The position numbers and the translations under genes were made by a program. The notes under the pieces were generated by a model, which did no database searches, had not been told where the DNA came from, and saw nothing but the letters and a program-made list of their open reading frames with translations. Of a stretch of DNA of 64,000 nucleotides, positions 35,739 to 47,640 are shown piece after piece. The number at the start of each line of letters is the position of its first letter. Position 1 is the first letter of the stretch. The stretch is from Cinnamomum chago (Eukaryota > Streptophyta > Magnoliopsida > Laurales > Lauraceae): positions 43,989,501 through 44,053,500 of the forward strand of contig CP142458.1 of assembly GCA_038049695.1 (NCBI GenBank), in the 5' to 3' direction.

Positions 35739-38736
35739 TGTCGCGACCCCGGACCGGACATTAGTGAAAATGATTTAGTGATGATTATCGACATCAACAA
35801 TATATGACTTATTTAATTTCCCACAGGTGTCCGCGGTGAGGATATCATAGCCTTGCATGAATATTTCTTTTAAGTGCGGAAGCGTGTAGCAAATCAAATA
35901 GTAGACTATCTCTAGTCATACAAGTATTAATATTAAATATCAAAACTGTATCAGAATGAGCAATGATCTATAGCATGTTTCCCAAAAGTTGTTAAAGTTA
36001 GACAAAATATCATTTAGTTACATTCCCCAAAAATTAGAGGCCAACAAAGGCCAATATTACAAAATAATAACCCAAAAGAATGGTTAATAAGTTCTCCCCA
36101 AAATGTTACGCCTTTGTAGCAACCCGATGTCTACATGACATCGTCAGCTCGCCACTCAACTAGAGGTTGCGGCTCACCTACCGCCTCCTCCTCAAGGAAA
36201 CCGGCAACGGGACCTGAGTACCAAAGCAAAGGATCAAACACGACGGTCTGGCAAGAGAGTGAGAAGATACAACACATATAATAGATGAAATATCTCGAAA
36301 AGCAAGGAAATCTGTTTAAGCAAGAACTCTCATAAAATAGATAAATCATTTGCTAGAAAACATGTAAACAAGATAAAACATATGAGGTAACCAAGGAATC
36401 AGGAACAAGCAAGATGGCGACCACACGAAGCTAAGTCCTCTATCACTAAGGTGATAGAGCAATAACTAGGCCCTGATCTCAGTCACTCAAGGTGAGGAGA
36501 AATAGGGGATCTCATATAAATACATATACTATACATGACCACGGTAGCGAGCCGGGCATCGGGGACCACAGTAGCAATCTGCGGTATCGGGACAAGACCA
36601 CGGTAATGACCGGGTAGCGGGATCCAAACTTCAGCTGGCGGGACAAGAGGGGGATCTCCAAGTCGGTGGATCAAACCGACGAGGTTATCCAAGCTTAGTG
36701 GTGCCGACTCATAGGTCAAATACAATCGAGACAATGCAAGTAAATCAAGTACAAATATATATAATCAAACGGGCAAGACGGGGGTGCTCAAGGGCACACT
36801 GACATATCATGTGGTGCAATGCACTTCGGGTCAAGTAACCATTTCAAGTGTACACAATGCTTTCGGGGAAAACAAGTCATGTAATGTAAATCTTGGAAAT
36901 GAAGAATATAATGAACTATACCAATTCGGGAAAGATAATGATTTTTAAGATCTATTTGAGTGAATAGGGGTCCCGTATGTCGATGATGGAAATGACTTGG
37001 TACTCCTTGAGTTTGAAGACATTCCGGGCTCCTTATCCACTCTTACGATTTTCAAAACTTAAATTGAGCTTATGGTTATAACTAGATATTATGATAGAAA
37101 AATCAAGACTGTAAACGGTCCATCCTAAGTATGATGTCAACCCGGAACCATCGAGCAACCTACTCAGTCACCGAAAGGAATAGAATTCGCGATACCCAAG
37201 GAAATAGACTTTGCATTTAGGTATGAAGAAGATATCGTGTCGTTCCATCCCGTTCAAGATTGAAATAGATTGAACTTCGATGCCTCTGAACCAACCGTGA
37301 AGACCATCGGCTCAAGAGGTCCTCACATATGGTCAAAAGAGTCCAAGGAGGGTAGCCAAGGTCCACAAAAAAATAAATATCAAAACTCACTTCGGTCCGA
37401 TCGATCGGCCGAAATTTCTGTACCAGTTATGCACAGAGTCCGATTGATCGGCTCAAAAAGGCTTACAGTTAAAGACAGACCGATTGATCGGCCTGTAGGT
37501 CCGATCGATCGGACCTGGGCGTGCAGTAGGTCCGGGAACCTGATTTTTCTTCCCCTTTTTTCCTTTCCTTCCAACATCTCAACAACCACATAGAACTATA
37601 ATCAAGATGACTTAAACACATGCTTTCCAAGACATTAAATGAGGCTATCAAGATGTATAAGGATCATTTATTTCAACCATGAAACATCAATAAAAGCAAT
37701 CAATGAAAGCATGAAAACCATAAATGCTTCACCAAATCATTTCAAACTTAAAAACATCCAAACATTCACTTGCCTCAAGTCCAAGCTAGCTGAAATCAAG
37801 CCTCTATTCACTTCTATTGCTCAAGGCCAAGCTACAATCAAAAACCCCAAAAAAAAACCCTAAAATGGGTTACACAAAGAATGAAAATGAAAGAACCAAC
37901 AATAATGCAAATGTAGCTTCTCAAGAGCTAGAGGAACACTAATCTAGGAGATGGGGATGATTACTTACCTTTAAGGTCCTCTAATGGCAAAAGTAAGCTC
38001 AATGGAGGTCTTGGAATGGAGGGTTTTCTCCATAAATGGTATCAATAGGGAGCCATGGTGAAGAGGAAGAAGAAGATGATCTCCATTTCTTGGTTGATGC
38101 AAGCTTGGTGTGGATTGGAGATGGAGAAGCAAGAAGAAGAAGAGAAAAGCAAGGAAACCCTAGGCTCTCCTCTTGTGCTGGAATATGAAGAATGAAATGA
38201 GTGAGAAATGGCTTCCCTTGTTAACAAGTGAGTTGGGTTGAGTTGGGTCCCACAACTAAAGGAGCTACATTGGCTGAAATCATCTCTCTCGGGTCCTCGA
38301 ATGAATTCGACGAAGAAGGAAGAAATGTTCGTCGAAATATCTAGTTTCCAAAAAGTGTATGTTTCGCGGGTTTCGAGAATATTAAGTTTTGGGTACAGAT
38401 TTGGTGTGCAATGACTGTTTTACCCTCAAGGCTATGAAATCAGATTTCGGGATCTCAAACGAGGACGGGATCAACATGAAAGTTGTAGGATTCCTCAAGA
38501 TGAATGCAACGGGCCAAAAACACAATTCACAACAAATCGGGAAAATTTCTCAAGAAAATGTAAAGCCGAAAATGGAACCCCCAAAGGGCCCCACTAGTTA
38601 ACAAAACACTCAAAGTAGCCTAAAACTAGAATCAGGGTTATTCTAAACCCAACTTAACCAAAAACACTAATCAAGCTTAGCACGAACACACAACTTAATT
38701 AGCACTAATCGGGTTCACTCGGGTCGGGGTCTTACA
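35739..38736 (-). repeat. E2 3' LTR (2998 bp)
   Basis: Plus reading TGTCGCGACCCCGGACC...GGGTCTTACA. Shares long blocks with the E1 LTR at both ends, but the middle carries four CCGAT(C/T)GATCGG palindromes (37395-37525) in place of the GGCGGTTAGCCGC block. Confidence 0.92.
37395..37525. repeat. E2 LTR palindrome cluster
   Basis: Four CCGAT(C/T)GATCGG copies in about 125 bp, in the same order and surroundings as the five-copy cluster of S1. Confidence 0.88.
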
Positions 38737-38747
38737 TCCTCCACCCC

Positions 38748-41700
38748 TTAGGGCATTTGGTCCTCCAAATGGAACATAAGACTCACCTCTGGTAGAAGAT
38801 GTGGGTATTTCTTCTGCACTTGATCTCGTAATTCCCACGTTGCCTCTTCCGGTCCATGATTCTCCCACAATACTTTCACCCACTGAATAGTCCGAGCCCT
38901 CAACTCTTGTTCCTTTGTATCGATGATCTCAACGGGCTTCTCTACATAGGTAGCATCCTCTCTGATCTCTAATGGTTCATGTCGGAGTACATGCGAAGGA
39001 TCGGGAACATACTTCTTCAACATAGACACATGGAAGACGTTGTGTACACCAGATAGCTCAGGTGGTAAGGTCAATCTATAGGCCACGTCACCAATCTTGC
39101 TCACAATGTCATAGGGTCCAATGTATCTCCGTGATAGCTTGCCCTTCTGTCCAAATCTCAATGTTCCCCTTGTAGGTGACACTTTCAAGAAAACCTTATC
39201 TCCTTCCTTGAACTGTAGATCTCTGCGATGGGAGTCTGCATAGCTCTTCTGTCTACTCCGAGATACTTTCAGATGCTCTTGAATCAACTTGATCTTGTCG
39301 CTGGTCTCACTAACCATAGTCGGTCCATGGAAACTACGAGTGCCGACTTCTTCCCAACAAACAGCTGTCCTACACCTTCTGCCATACAAAGCCTCAAAAG
39401 GAGCCATCCCAATGCTCGAGTGGTAGCTGTTATTGTAAGCGAACTCGCACAACGGTAGAGTCTCATCCCCCTGAGTCTTGAAATCTAACACACAAGCACG
39501 GAGCATGTCCTCTAAAGTCTGAATTGTCCTCTCTGACTGGCCATCTATCTGAGGGTGATAAGCTATGCTGAATTGTAATCTCGTACCCATAGACTCATGC
39601 AATGTCTTCCAGAACCTCGAAACGAATCTGCTGTCTCTGTCGGATGTAATAGAAACTGGCTGCCCGTGACGACTGACAATCTCGCTGACAAACAACTCTG
39701 CCAAAGGTAGCATGTGCATCTTCTTCGCGGTCTTCATAGCAAGGAAATGCGCTGACTTGGTGAGACGGTCCACAATGACCCATATCGCGTCGTTGCCTCT
39801 GCTAGTCCTCGGTAATCCCGAAATAAAGTCCATGGTAATGTGCTCCCATTTCCATTCCGGGATTTCTAATGGCTGTAACAAGCCTGGAGGCCTCTGATGC
39901 TCTACCTTTATCAACTGACAAGTCATACAACGGGAGACAAACGCTGCAATCTCTCTCTTCATATTGTTCCACCAAAATCTTCCTTTCAAGTTCTGATACA
40001 TCTTTGTGCTGCCTGTATGCATAGAGTACTTCGTGCTATGAGCCTCAGTCATGATGTCGTTCCTCAGATCTTCAATGTTAGGCACACACAGACGGTCACG
40101 GTAGTACAAAACTCCATCAACAACACGAAAGTCAGGACGTTCTGCTATATGCTCTGAAATCTTAACCAACTCTGGATCTTGCAACTGATTGTCATTGATC
40201 TTCTGAACGAAAGAAGGTTCTGACACCGTCATGTTAGCTAACAAAACACCCTTCCTTAGAGGCTGTAAGTCTAAACTCAACTCTTCAAACTGCTCAAAAA
40301 TACAAGTGCCACTTAGGTTCGCCAAGCCTACTGATTTCCTACTCAAGGCATCTGCAACTACATTGGCCTTCCCCGGGTGGTACTTGATTGGAAAATCATA
40401 GTCCTTGATATATTCCATCCATCTTCTCTGCCTCATGTTCAAATCTTTCTGTGAAAACAGATACTGTAAGCTACGGTGGTCGGAGTGGACTTCGAACTGT
40501 TCTCCATAGAGGTAATGTCTCCACATTTTCAACGCGAACACAACCGCTGCTAACTCCAAATCATGGGTGGCATAGTTCTTCTCGTGCTCTTTGAACTGTC
40601 GAGATCCATATGCAATCACCTTTCCCTCTTGCATCAACACACAACCAAGTCCAACATTAGAAGCATCGGTAAAAATGGTGAAACCACCTCTTCCGGATGG
40701 CAAAGTAAGGACTGGTGCTGAAGTCAATCTCTTCTTTAGCTCTTGGAAACTCTCTTCACACTGCTCTGTCCACACGTATGGTGCATTTTTCCTTGTCAAC
40801 TTCGTCAAAGGTGACGCAATCGACGAAAAACCTTGCACAAACCTCCGATAATAACTTGCCAATCCTAGAAAACTCCTGATTTCTGTCACATTCTTCGGTC
40901 TCTCCCAATTCACTACTGCTTCAATCTTGGACGGATCCACTGACAAACCTTCTCTTGAGATAATGTGCCCCAGAAATGCTACTTGGTCTAGCCAAAATTC
41001 ACACTTGTTAAGCTTTGCATACAGCTGATTCTCTCTCAAGAGTTGCAATGCAATCCTCAAATGCTCTTCATGCTCTTCCTTGGTCTTGGAGTACACCAAG
41101 ATGTCATCAATAAACACTACAACAAACTGATCCAGATACTCTGCAAATATCTTGTTCATCAATGCTATGAACATTGCCGGTGCATTTGTCAACCCAAATG
41201 GCATCACTAGGAACTCATAGTGGCCATATCTTGTCCGGAAAACTGTTTTCAACACGTCTGATTCTCTAACTCTCAGCTGATGGTAACCGGATCTCAAGTC
41301 AATCTTCGAAAAGTATGATGCACCCTGCAACTGATCAAACAATTCATCTATTCTTGGTAAAGGGTATTTGTTCTTGATGGTCACTTGGTCCAATCTTCTG
41401 TAATCAATACACATCCTCATCGAACCATCCTTCTTCTTAACAAACAACACTGGAGCTCCCCATGGTGAAACACTTGGTCTCACAAAACCTTTGTCCAACA
41501 ACTCTTGCAACTGGGTCTTCAACTCTTCCAACTCTGCTGGAGCCATCCTATATGGTGCAATCGATATAGGAGCAGTCCCTGGTAGCAACTCGATAGTGAA
41601 ATCAATCTCTCTCATGGGTGGCAAACCTGGAATCTCCTCCGGAAAAACATCCGAGAATTCCCAAACAATTGGGATCTCCTCCACCCCTTGGGACCGTTTA

Positions 41701-42884
41701 TCCTCCGTGATAAACGCTAAATAAGCTTCACATCCACTTCTCAAAAGTCTGTCAGCCTTCAACGCTGAAACAAACCCTGCACGAGGATTCCTCCTCTCTC
41801 CCTGAAACGACACTCCTTCTGGTGTCTCAACCAACTTGAAAGTGAGGGTCTTATGGAAACAATCCATTGTGGCATGGTACCCTGCCAGCCAATCCATCCC
41901 TAGGATGACATCATAATCAAACATCTCCAAAGAAATGAGATCTGTGGTTAAAACCACTTCTCCTATCTGGACTGTGCAACTAGGGTAAAAGGTTCTACAA
42001 ACAACTTGTTTACCTACTGGGGTTGCCACAGTCAAAATGAACTCCAGTTCTATAGCATGCATATCAATCAACTTAGCAAACTTATGGGACACGAAAGAAT
42101 GTGTAGAGCCAGGGTCAAACAAAATCATAGCTTTAATCCCACAAACAAGAAGTGTACCTTCTACAACATTACCCACTGCCTCTGCATCCACTCTATTGAC
42201 TCCGTAGATTTGCCCTCGCTGTTGTGGCCTAATCTGTGCCTGATGTGGCCTACCATGTGGTGCATTCCTGTTCTGCTGTGGTGGACGCTGTTGTCCCTGT
42301 TGACGAGCTTGTTGTTGTTGTTGCTGTGGTCTATGCTGCTGCTGCTGTGGTGCTTGTTGCTGTAGTGGCCTTGCCTGATTCTGAACAACTATTGCATTCT
42401 GTGGTGCTGGTGGACGCTGTGCCCCTTGCTGCTGCTGGTTCTGCCTATTCTGCCTTGGGCAATCTCTCATCTGATGGGCCATGGAGCCACATCTGAAACA
42501 TGCTCCTGTCAAGGTACGGCATTGTGCACTCTCATGGGTTTGTACCTCATGGTTCTTCCCACAATGGGTACAAACCAATGGGCCCTGAGCATTTGGTTTT
42601 GTCCTCTGTCTCTTGTTCTGATGGTTCCTTTGCTGGTGGTTCTGTTGTTGCTGAGCTTGTCCCTTGCCTTGGACTCTGAGAATCTTGCTGTGGAAGTTTT
42701 CGAACTTGCAGGCTCTCTTCACAGCTTCATCAAAAGTTACCGGTGGTACCACTCCAGTGGCATCTCTCTCAATGAAGGGATTGAGTCCCTCAAAGAACTT
42801 GGCAATCTTCTTCTCAACGGAATCCAAAATAATAGTTGCATTATATGAAACACTGGAGAAGATAGCGAACTGCGACACAGACAT
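38748..42884 (-). pseudogene. gag-pol: E2 gag-pol, incomplete (chromovirus)
   Basis: A long open stretch matches E1 from the end of the gag domain onward: CCHC knuckles ([14 protein letters not shown]), Gln-rich linker, protease DPGST, RT with FIDD, RNase H, integrase HHCC and DDE, GPY/F and chromodomain, ending in the same residues as E1 (HLEDQMP). The first ~20 residues of the open stretch belong to the flanking DNA, not to the element. The 5' part of gag is absent, so the element is a fossil even though much of pol reads through. It would have the E1 activities by homology only. Confidence 0.88.
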
Positions 42885-42892
42885 GATTCATA

Positions 42893-43130
42893 ACTTAAGG
42901 TGACCGATATTTTGATTCATTGTTGTTACTAATGGAAAAAAAACATTATTTTCCAACATTTTCTAATATTTTGGATTTTTTTGGATGTTTTTGTGAATTT
43001 TTGTTATTAAAAAAAATTCACATCACGACGACCGCGATGGACCGATAACTGCGACCGATACTGATATCATATCGGTTTTTGTCCCGGCCGATACCGCGAC
43101 CGATGCCGCGATTTTAAACCATGCAACCGT
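42893..43130 (+). repeat. Dispersed repeat R1, copy A
   Basis: Shares with 50795-51025 the ordered phrases AATGGAAAAA...ATTATTTTCCA, CGCGAY...GCGATGGACCG, and CGATATTGC/GATGCCGCGATTTTAAACCATG. The class is unknown. Confidence 0.65.
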
Positions 43131-44634
43131 TTCCTTGAATAACCCATCTTTGGTGGGCCCAGAAGGTCAGAATAACATAATACATCAGTTAAAACTTTAA
43201 TGAATGTAGTCATTGTCATTCACGTTATTGGCCCGGAGTCAATTAAAAGAGGAAAATTTGGCGACAACTCTAAAGGTTATTAGCTTACCCCAAAAAAAAA
43301 CCTCTAAAGGTTACAATTAGGTGGGCCCTATGTTGATGCATGCCGATCACAGTTTAGAATAGGATTGGATGCCTCAAAGTGCAATAAAGGAGGATCAATT
43401 ATAAATACAATCTATATTAATAACCATCTATCTAAGGCCCCAAAATTTAGGCTTGTTTGTTTGCATTTAGATACATAGGAATTCATGGTTACTGGTAGTT
43501 AAGTGGGGACGCCTCCCTTCCACATAAACAATCAGGATCAATTCCCAGTAGCTTAGTGGCGAGGCAATTTCCTCCCATAGAAAAAACTAGAAATAGTCCC
43601 AACTCTAGCACTAATGATGAGGGTCTTGGATGAGTATGTGTAGGTGTCTTAAGTATTTACCAAATCAATAAATAAAAAACATACTTAGGAAGTCATAGTA
43701 AAATGAACTCTATAAAGGATTTTTAAAGAGACGGGGGATGAAAAAACATAGGGTGAGGGTTGAACAATGTAAGGTAAAGATGTAGATAGGACCTTCACTT
43801 TCCTATATCTAATTACTAAGGTGATGGGAGGACATTTATTTATCATCTTGTCTTAAGTCTATATCCATATAAGGAAATGTTATTTGATGTTCATTTTTGA
43901 AATCTTTATTTTTTAACCACTTAAAGGAAATGAAACTCTATTTATTCAAATTTTAATGCAAAAAACAGGCCTTGATGAGAATATATGTACTTAAAAAACC
44001 ATAGAGATTTTTTATCCAATGGCCAGCCAGCCATTGGACCCTACTGAATTTACTATCATACATCAACATGGCCCCTAAAGTTACCGGCAGCTCCCAGAAT
44101 TTTCTCCTAGAATTTTCCTGGTGGTAGAATATTAGGTCCTCAGTTATTTGAATTGGCCCACAGATTGAAAAAGGTAAAGAAACCTCGTGTTTGAAGCAAA
44201 GGTCCATGTGCTTAAATGCTTCTTTTTTTGCATATTTTAACGTGCAACAAACAGTGGTATCATGATTAGCTGCATTTTATTTTGGATAAAGACAAAGGAA
44301 GCAACAAACAGTGGTATCATGATTAGCTGGATTTTATTTTGGATAAAGACAAGGAAACAAAGACTCGAGGGGAAAACAAATATAGGTTTCTCTTTCAATA
44401 GCCGTTTCCATGGATTTACCTCTCCGTTTTTGAAGCAACGTGATTACATGCATCCCACCCTTGTTGCAGTTTTGAAAATGTTCCAGCGTTTTGCCTACTC
44501 CACTTTTTGTTTTTCTTTTTTCATAATCTCTATGGAACTATACTGTTTTGGGCTGCTTCACTGTAGCTAGGTTTTTACTTATTTAAGTATGATTAGATTT
44601 CCATTAGATTTCCATTGTCTGTCTTCTATCATAG

Positions 44635-44673
<39 letters not shown>

Positions 44674-44692
44674 ATATAATATATCTATATAT
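43131..44692. other. Gene-poor sequence with a short tandem duplication
   Basis: No gene recognised. A 57-bp direct duplication lies at 44244-44300 and 44301-44357 (core CAACAAACAGTGGTATCATG), and a (CT)n microsatellite at 44641-44671. A small minus-strand ORF at 43953-44207 shows no known domain. Confidence 0.6.
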
Positions 44693-45058
44693 ATGGAAAT
44701 TTTTAAAAACTCTTCTTTTTGCTCCCCTATAATTTTAGAGTGTGGAGCTCACCTTAAGCCAATCCAATCATTTTGCACATACTAGCCCCCATTAATTGGT
44801 ATAAAGCCTAACTTTGACACTCGTCAGACTTTTACTCACTGTTGGATTGAAGTAACAAGAAAGTGATGCCTCTAAAACTATTAAACTTTGGGGTCATGGA
44901 CCAAGAGGTTAGGATAATCAAATGGAGTTGAAATTTTTTACATAGATGGATCTCATTTAGATTATTTCATCCAATGACATTCCATAGTTGTCATATACCA
45001 TAGTGGGCCCAATTGGGAGGAGCGTTATTTTTTTAAAAAAAAACTCCCTGGAGTTTTC

Positions 45059-45060
<2 letters not shown>
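44693..45060. mobile_element. Possible MITE (M4) between AT runs
   Basis: The ends show a loose inverted match (TTTTTAAAAACTC...GCTCCCCTATAATT against the reverse of AATTGGGAGGAGCG...TTTAAAAAAAAACTC), and both ends abut AT microsatellites like its neighbours. The match is imperfect. Confidence 0.35.
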
Positions 45061-45102
<42 letters not shown>

Positions 45103-45103
45103 A
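45061..45103. repeat. (TA)n(GA)n microsatellite
   Basis: About twelve TA units followed by GA units, directly left of MITE M1. Confidence 0.95.
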
Positions 45104-45116
45104 AGAGAGAAAGAAA

Positions 45117-45513
45117 GAGCAGGGCTCTCCTAAGCTTGAAGCTTACCAGCCTAAGGTAGAATAGTGTTGGTCCCACAAATAAAAGTTGCAAGTTGTTAAA
45201 AAGTGGGCATGAGGGATATATTGTGTTTATCATGGAGGATAAACAATCCCAAGGGGTGGAGGAAATCCCTATTGTGTGTGAATTTCCAAATATTTTTTCA
45301 AAATATATTCCAGGTTTGCCACCGATCAGGGAGATTGACTTCACAATAGATGTTTTTTGCATGATGTAACTGGAAAATTTAGTTCTGATTTGATTTATCT
45401 TGATTTTGGAGACAATCATCATGCAAAAAACAACGATAAACGACTTTCATTTGTGGGACCAGCACTATTTTAGCTTATGATAAGATAAGCTTCAACTTAG
45501 GAGAGCTAACCTC
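45117..45513. mobile_element. M1: TIR MITE with captured chromovirus pol fragment
   Basis: Long terminal inverted repeats: left CTCTCCTAAGCTTGAAGCTTA...AATAGTGTTGGTCCCACAAAT, right the reverse of ATTTGTGGGACCAGCACTATT...TAAGCTTCAACTTAGGAGAG. It shares these ends with M2. The part at about 45224-45353 is foreign to M2 and matches the stretch between protease and RT of E1. Superfamily undetermined; AT microsatellites on both sides hide any short target duplication. Confidence 0.85.
45224..45353 (+). pseudogene. Captured chromovirus pol fragment inside M1
   Basis: In the plus frame this gives [10 protein letters not shown] and, further on, PGLPPIREIDFTID, the same order as residues about 603-644 of the E1 polyprotein ([24 protein letters not shown]). 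It covers roughly 40 codons of the linker before RT, is clearly diverged from E1, and has no start or context of its own. Non-functional piece. Confidence 0.85.
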
Positions 45514-45531
45514 ATATATATATATATATAT

Positions 45532-45902
45532 GGAAATAATCAGGTGAGAACTGTTCTCACGGTTCAAACTCTGAGAACTATGGGTGGGGCCCACCTACCA
45601 CCCAATCCAAACATTGCAATGGGCAGGGACCCCCTTGTCAGTCACACACCCTGGGTTTGGCACCAATGCGAATGAATTGGACCGGTGGATCGACTATATA
45701 CCCATACAAATGGACTGGGCTTGTCGACTATGGATGAAGGGGTTAGGAACATGGGATTAGGGTCAAACTTGATATTCGGGGTGGTCCTACATAGATCATT
45801 CAATCACCATTAGGTTCCATCCCAAAATGGGACCCTTAGTGGGCTAGTAAATAAAGTTCTCACGGAGTATCCGTGAGAACAGATCTCACCGGATCAAATC
45901 CC
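45532..45902. mobile_element. M3: second MITE family
   Basis: Inverted ends GGTGAGAACTGTTCTCACGG (45543-45562) and CCGTGAGAACAGATCTCACC (45871-45890), with weaker pairing outward to GGAAATAATCA/GGATCAAATCCC. Bordered by TA repeats. No coding capacity. Confidence 0.8.
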
Positions 45903-45913
45903 GTATATATATA

Positions 45914-46157
45914 GGGACCAGCTCTCCTAAGCTGAAGCTTACCTTATCTTAAACTGAAATAGTGTTGGTCCCACAAATCAAAGTCGATTATCGTTGTTTT
46001 TTGCTTGATGATCGTCTTCAAAATCAAGATAAATCCAATCTGAACTGGATTTTTCAGTTCTATCATGCAAAAAAAAGATATAATCAACTTTGATCTGTGG
46101 GACCAACACTATTCCAGCTTAGGATAAGGTAAGCTTCAGCTTAGGAGAGCCCTGCTC
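45914..46157. mobile_element. M2: MITE, same family as M1 without capture
   Basis: About 244 bp. TIRs of about 100 bp or more: left GCTCTCCTAAGCTGAAGCTTACC, right its reverse with GGTAAGCTTCAGCTTAGGAGAGC, then both sides continue with ATAGTGTTGGTCCCACA. Almost the whole element can fold into one hairpin. (TA)n runs stand on both sides. Confidence 0.88.
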
Positions 46158-46189
<32 letters not shown>

Positions 46190-46523
46190 GATCCAATGCA
46201 CGAGTCGTGCACTAGATCAATGTACGTGCTATGTGGGGCCTACATTGGAGCCCCACTAGGACCGCAACCTAGGGGGTCAAAAGATCTCCCCTAGCCCTTC
46301 ATTTCTACAAAAAAATCAGGCCCACCCCTTTACCCTATCATCTCCATCTGGGACTCACAAGTTTCAAAGTGTATAGTACATTCGGATGGGTGTGCAGTTG
46401 ATCCAACGATCTTGTACATTCAGATAGGTGCAAAACTCGGGATCCATGTGAAATTAAGGGGTGTGTGTGGTCCATTTCGGATGGACCATTAGGTGGGTTC
46501 CACCCTCGGTGCGCAAGATGGGC
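46190..46523. other. Unassigned sequence between MITEs and hAT element
   Basis: No gene. An imperfect palindrome GCACGAGTCGTGC lies near 46198-46210. Confidence 0.5.
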
Positions 46524-46531
46524 ACAGGGCA

Positions 46532-47632
46532 TAGGCATGTCAAACGGGCCGTGCTCGGCGTGCCTCTTTTAATTTCTTTCTCCTTTTCGGTATTAAAATA
46601 AAAAATTAGAACACAAGCACGGAGAATGACAAAGATATTTAAGTGGTTCGATCAAACTCGACCTACTCCAGTGAGAATGATGGGAGGGTTCCAGTATTTA
46701 TAGACTTGACTTTATGAAACTCAAGGAGCCTGGGTTTTTTAATAAGAATCACCCGCATGATTTAGACAATTCAAAAATCCAACATTTGAAATTCATAGAC
46801 GCCTACCAGAAATGAATCCTGTAAATTCTTGAAACTAAAGGAGTCTGTACATGTGCAATGAGGATCCATATTAGGTTTGCCCATACCTGAATCTCCATTT
46901 ACATCCACTAGAGTGGCTGGTGACTTGGGTGGGTTTTTCAAATCTTCTGCTCCTTCCTGGATTCACCCCCTACATGAGGATAATGTGGAAAAAGGTGACA
47001 TTTGTTAACCTTGTTTTAGCAGAGGAACCTACTAGTAATGTTTATAGAAAGTTGCACCATGCTTTGAGATTATGCAATGTAGTCTACAAACTGGAGACTA
47101 GGTCTAGGAACTGAGATATGAAAGACCCCTAAAGTTCACATATGTTTGCCTACCATGGTTAATCCATTAATAGCACTTTGAACAAAAGCACCATAATTGT
47201 GAAACATGCACGCGCAAAGTCATGAAGAATCTTGACCAGTAAAGCATATAAATATAACACATTGTAAGTAAAGATATTTAAGTGGTTCGGTCAAACTCGA
47301 CATACTCCACTGAGAAGAATGGGAGGGTTCGAGTATTTATAGACTTTGTAAAATTGAAAATGACATAAAATACCCCTTATATGATCGTTTTATGGCTGTT
47401 GGGGTGGGGGTAAGGCGGGTAAAACGGATAATTTTTTTTAAAATAGCCATTTTTTAGATGGCTAGGCGGGTCGTGCCTAGTGGGCCAGGCCTGCCGTGCC
47501 TGGCAAGCTGTAGGGGTCAGCCCACGTGCCTGGAGGGCTAAACGGGCTTGACGTGCCCAGTACCCTCGGCCCAGGACAACCCACAGCACGGACCGTTGAC
47601 TGCGGCATGGCCCGGCCCATTTGACATCTCTA
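46532..47632. mobile_element. Non-autonomous hAT-like element
   Basis: The ends TAGGCATGTCAAACGGGCCG and the reverse of CGGCCCATTTGACATCTCTA pair as terminal inverted repeats (TAG..ATGTCAAAYGGGCCG). Flanking 8-mers ACAGGGCA (46524-46531) and ACATGGCA (47633-47640) match at 7 of 8, the target-duplication length of hAT elements. The GC-rich subterminal part (47450-47620) with GGCACG/CGTGCC repeats fits plant hAT ends. Two direct copies of a ~75-bp segment (46637-46705 and 47271-47345), each with TATAAATACT on the minus strand, lie inside. No transposase was recognised; the small ORF at 46920-47114 has no known domain. Confidence 0.75.
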
Positions 47633-47640
47633 ACATGGCA

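Larger units (their letters stand above)
35739..42826 (-). mobile_element. E2: incomplete Tekay/Del chromovirus
   Basis: A 3' LTR (35739-38736) is followed by an internal region closely related to E1 over most of gag-pol. The 5' end of the internal region and the 5' LTR are not present. At about 42826 the sequence leaves E1 homology and enters unrelated DNA. The LTR differs clearly from E1 (2998 bp against 3265 bp, with a different palindrome cluster), so E2 belongs to a sister subfamily. It is a broken copy. Confidence 0.92.

Noticed and set aside
46920-47114. 64-codon ORF inside the hAT-like element as possible transposase
   Set aside because: Too short and shows no hAT zinc-finger or dimerisation motif.
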